From positions 25,194-89,193 of the forward strand of contig CAWDKH010000002.1 in the NCBI GenBank assembly GCA_963802905.1: a stretch of 64,000 nt of DNA. Reading direction: 5' to 3'. This DNA is from DASQFQ01 sp963802905. Lineage in GTDB: Bacteria; Actinomycetota; Thermoleophilia; Solirubrobacterales; Solirubrobacteraceae. Positions within the stretch are counted from its first letter, which is position 1. Every line of letters begins with the position of its first letter. The translations under genes were made by a program, and so were the position numbers. The notes under the pieces are model-generated. The model was not told the origin of the DNA. It saw only the letters and a list, made by a program, of their open reading frames with translations, and did no database searches. Shown here piece by piece: positions 62,900 to 64,000 of this stretch.

Positions 62900-63780
62900 G
62901 ACGAGGAGGCGACGCCCAACCGCACGCCGACGCGCTCGGCGACGGTGTCGAGGTCGGTGCGGTGCTTGACGATGATCGACAGCGTCGAGCGGAAGACGTC
63001 GGCGTCGATGTCGTCGGCGCCGAGCAGCAGCAGCGCGCGGGCCCAGTCGATCGACTCCGCGATCGAGGGCGGCTTCTTGAGGTCGAGCTCGCGCACCATG
63101 TGGATGACCTCGACGAGCCGCTGGGCGACCTTCTCGGGCAGGTCGGGCGCGTGCAGGCGCACGATCTCGAGCTCGTGCTCGGTCGAGGGGTAGTCGAGCC
63201 ACAGGTACAGGCAGCGGCGCTTCAACGCCTCGGTGAGCTCGCGCGTGTTGTTCGAGGTCAGCAGGACGACCGGATGCGTGCGCGCCTCGATGCGGCCGAG
63301 CTCGGGGATCGAGATCTGGAAGTCGGAGAGCAGCTCGAGCAGCATCGCCTCGAACTCCTGGTCGGTCTTGTCGATCTCGTCGATCAGCAGCACGACCGGC
63401 TCGGGCGAGGAGATGGCGGTCATCAGCGGCCGCTCGAGCAGGAACTCCTCGCCGAAGATGTCGTCCTGCACGGCGTCCCAGCCCGTGCCCTGGGCCTCGG
63501 CCTGGATGCGCAGGAGCTGCTTGCGGTAGTTCCACTCGTACAGCGCCTTGGCCTCGTCGAGCCCCTCGTAGCACTGCAGGCGCACGAGCCGGCGGTCGAG
63601 GTACTTCGAGAGCGCCTTCGCCAACTCGGTCTTGCCGACGCCGGCCGGGCCCTCGACGAGCACCGGCTTGCCGAGCCGGGCGGCGAGGAAGCTCACCAGC
63701 GCGGTGGAGTCGCCGGGCAGGTAGCCGACGGCCCGAAGGCCGGCGGCGACGTCCTCGACCCCTGCCGGTTCGACGCTCAT
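62896..63780 (-). CDS. MoxR-family AAA+ ATPase
   Basis: 294 residues. Walker A LVEGPAGVGKTELAKALSKY, pore region LQCYEGLDEAKALYEWNYRK, Walker B VVLLIDEIDKTDQEFEAMLL, sensor 1 LLTSNNTRELTEALKRRC, and a C-terminal lid with PSIAESIDWARALLLLGAD. It is a chaperone that works with the VWA protein to insert metal or activate an enzyme (CoxD-like). First gene of the operon. Confidence 0.92.
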   Translation of the reverse strand: MSVEPAGVEDVAAGLRAVGYLPGDSTALVSFLAARLGKPVLVEGPAGVGKTELAKALSKYLDRRLVRLQCYEGLDEAKALYEWNYRKQLLRIQAEAQGTGWDAVQDDIFGEEFLLERPLMTAISSPEPVVLLIDEIDKTDQEFEAMLLELLSDFQISIPELGRIEARTHPVVLLTSNNTRELTEALKRRCLYLWLDYPSTEHELEIVRLHAPDLPEKVAQRLVEVIHMVRELDLKKPPSIAESIDWARALLLLGADDIDADVFRSTLSIIVKHRTDLDTVAERVGVRLGVASSS

Positions 63781-63800
63781 GGCTCAGGAGTCTAGGAACT

Positions 63801-63998
63801 GTGGAATGCTCGCCACCCTTGCCGCTGGCCGCCTTCGATCCCTCGCCAGTCCCATTCGTGATCCTGATGGCCGCCGGCTTCCTCGTCGGCACGGTCGGCC
63901 ACGTCTACAAGTCGAAGACGCTGATCATCACCGGGATCGGGCTGATCTTCATGGCCACGCTCGGCCTGCCGCTCGGGCTCTACCTCTCCGATCGCTAG
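63801..63998 (+). CDS. Small two-helix membrane protein
   Basis: 65 residues from a GTG start, 20 bases from the divergent MoxR start. Two helices: PFVILMAAGFLVGTVGHVY and TLIITGIGLIFMATLGLPLG, separated by KSKT. No further motif; function unknown. Confidence 0.6.
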   Translation: MECSPPLPLAAFDPSPVPFVILMAAGFLVGTVGHVYKSKTLIITGIGLIFMATLGLPLGLYLSDR

Positions 63999-64000
63999 CG

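Overview
The window is very GC-rich bacterial chromosome, densely packed with genes whose starts and stops often overlap by 1-4 bases (ATGA, GTGA, TTGA). Protein types point to an actinobacterium, most likely of the Solirubrobacterales/Thermoleophilia: MCE lipid-import proteins beside an MMPL transporter, an actinobacterial-type integration host factor, F420/FMN split-barrel (PPOX) and LLM oxidoreductases, a SARP regulator, MalT-like LuxR regulators and class III adenylyl cyclase. This lineage call is inference. I see no rRNA, CRISPR array, complete insertion sequence or complete tRNA.

Layout. 0-7 kb: end of an mce cluster (two MCE proteins), MMPL exporter, membrane redoxin, B3/B4-domain protein, sensor histidine kinase. 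7-16 kb: haem peroxidase divergent from a MalT-like LuxR regulator, small hydrolases, TolB-like propeller, secreted M1 peptidase, SpoU methyltransferase. 16-26 kb: tandem RsbW-like anti-sigma kinases, frameshifted ligA, secreted protein, MFS-cNMP fusion, GGDEF/HD-GYP enzyme, PPOX, HisC-like aminotransferase. 26-34 kb: VOC protein, mIHF, hydantoinase HyuAB, methyltransferase divergent from a PadR regulator with a repeat-type operator. 34-43 kb: cold-shock protein, CAP protein behind a class-I cyclic-di-GMP riboswitch, HD-GYP response regulator, M15 peptidase, DrrAB-like ABC exporter, Vgb-like propeller, SIS isomerase. 43-49 kb: BVMO-type flavoprotein, NYN-LOTUS protein, cupin, membrane SARP-propeller fusion, DksA-like protein. 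49-55 kb: LLM oxidoreductase, a protein with an eCIS-cargo-like N-terminus, a serine-palmitoyltransferase-like enzyme, a GNAT protein of bacterial ceramide-synthase type, a fatty-acid hydroxylase, an AlkA-type glycosylase. 55-58 kb: a ThiXYZ-type ABC importer behind a TPP riboswitch. 58-64 kb: two genes truncated towards each other, a GNAT protein, adenylyl cyclase, and a PPOX / CoxE-like VWA / MoxR ATPase operon.

How the genes work together. Three small-molecule circuits stand out. Cyclic-di-GMP: a GGDEF/HD-GYP enzyme and an HD-GYP regulator, the latter divergent from a c-di-GMP-riboswitch gene. Thiamine: the importer operon is controlled by a very compact TPP aptamer containing its own ribosome binding site. 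Lipids: MCE/MMPL at one end and a probable sphingolipid gene set at 51-54 kb.

Caution. At least twelve genes carry single-base frame breaks, including the normally essential ligA, which is cut three or four times. The sequence therefore probably contains many small indel errors, and genes listed as pseudogenes for frameshift alone are probably intact in the organism.
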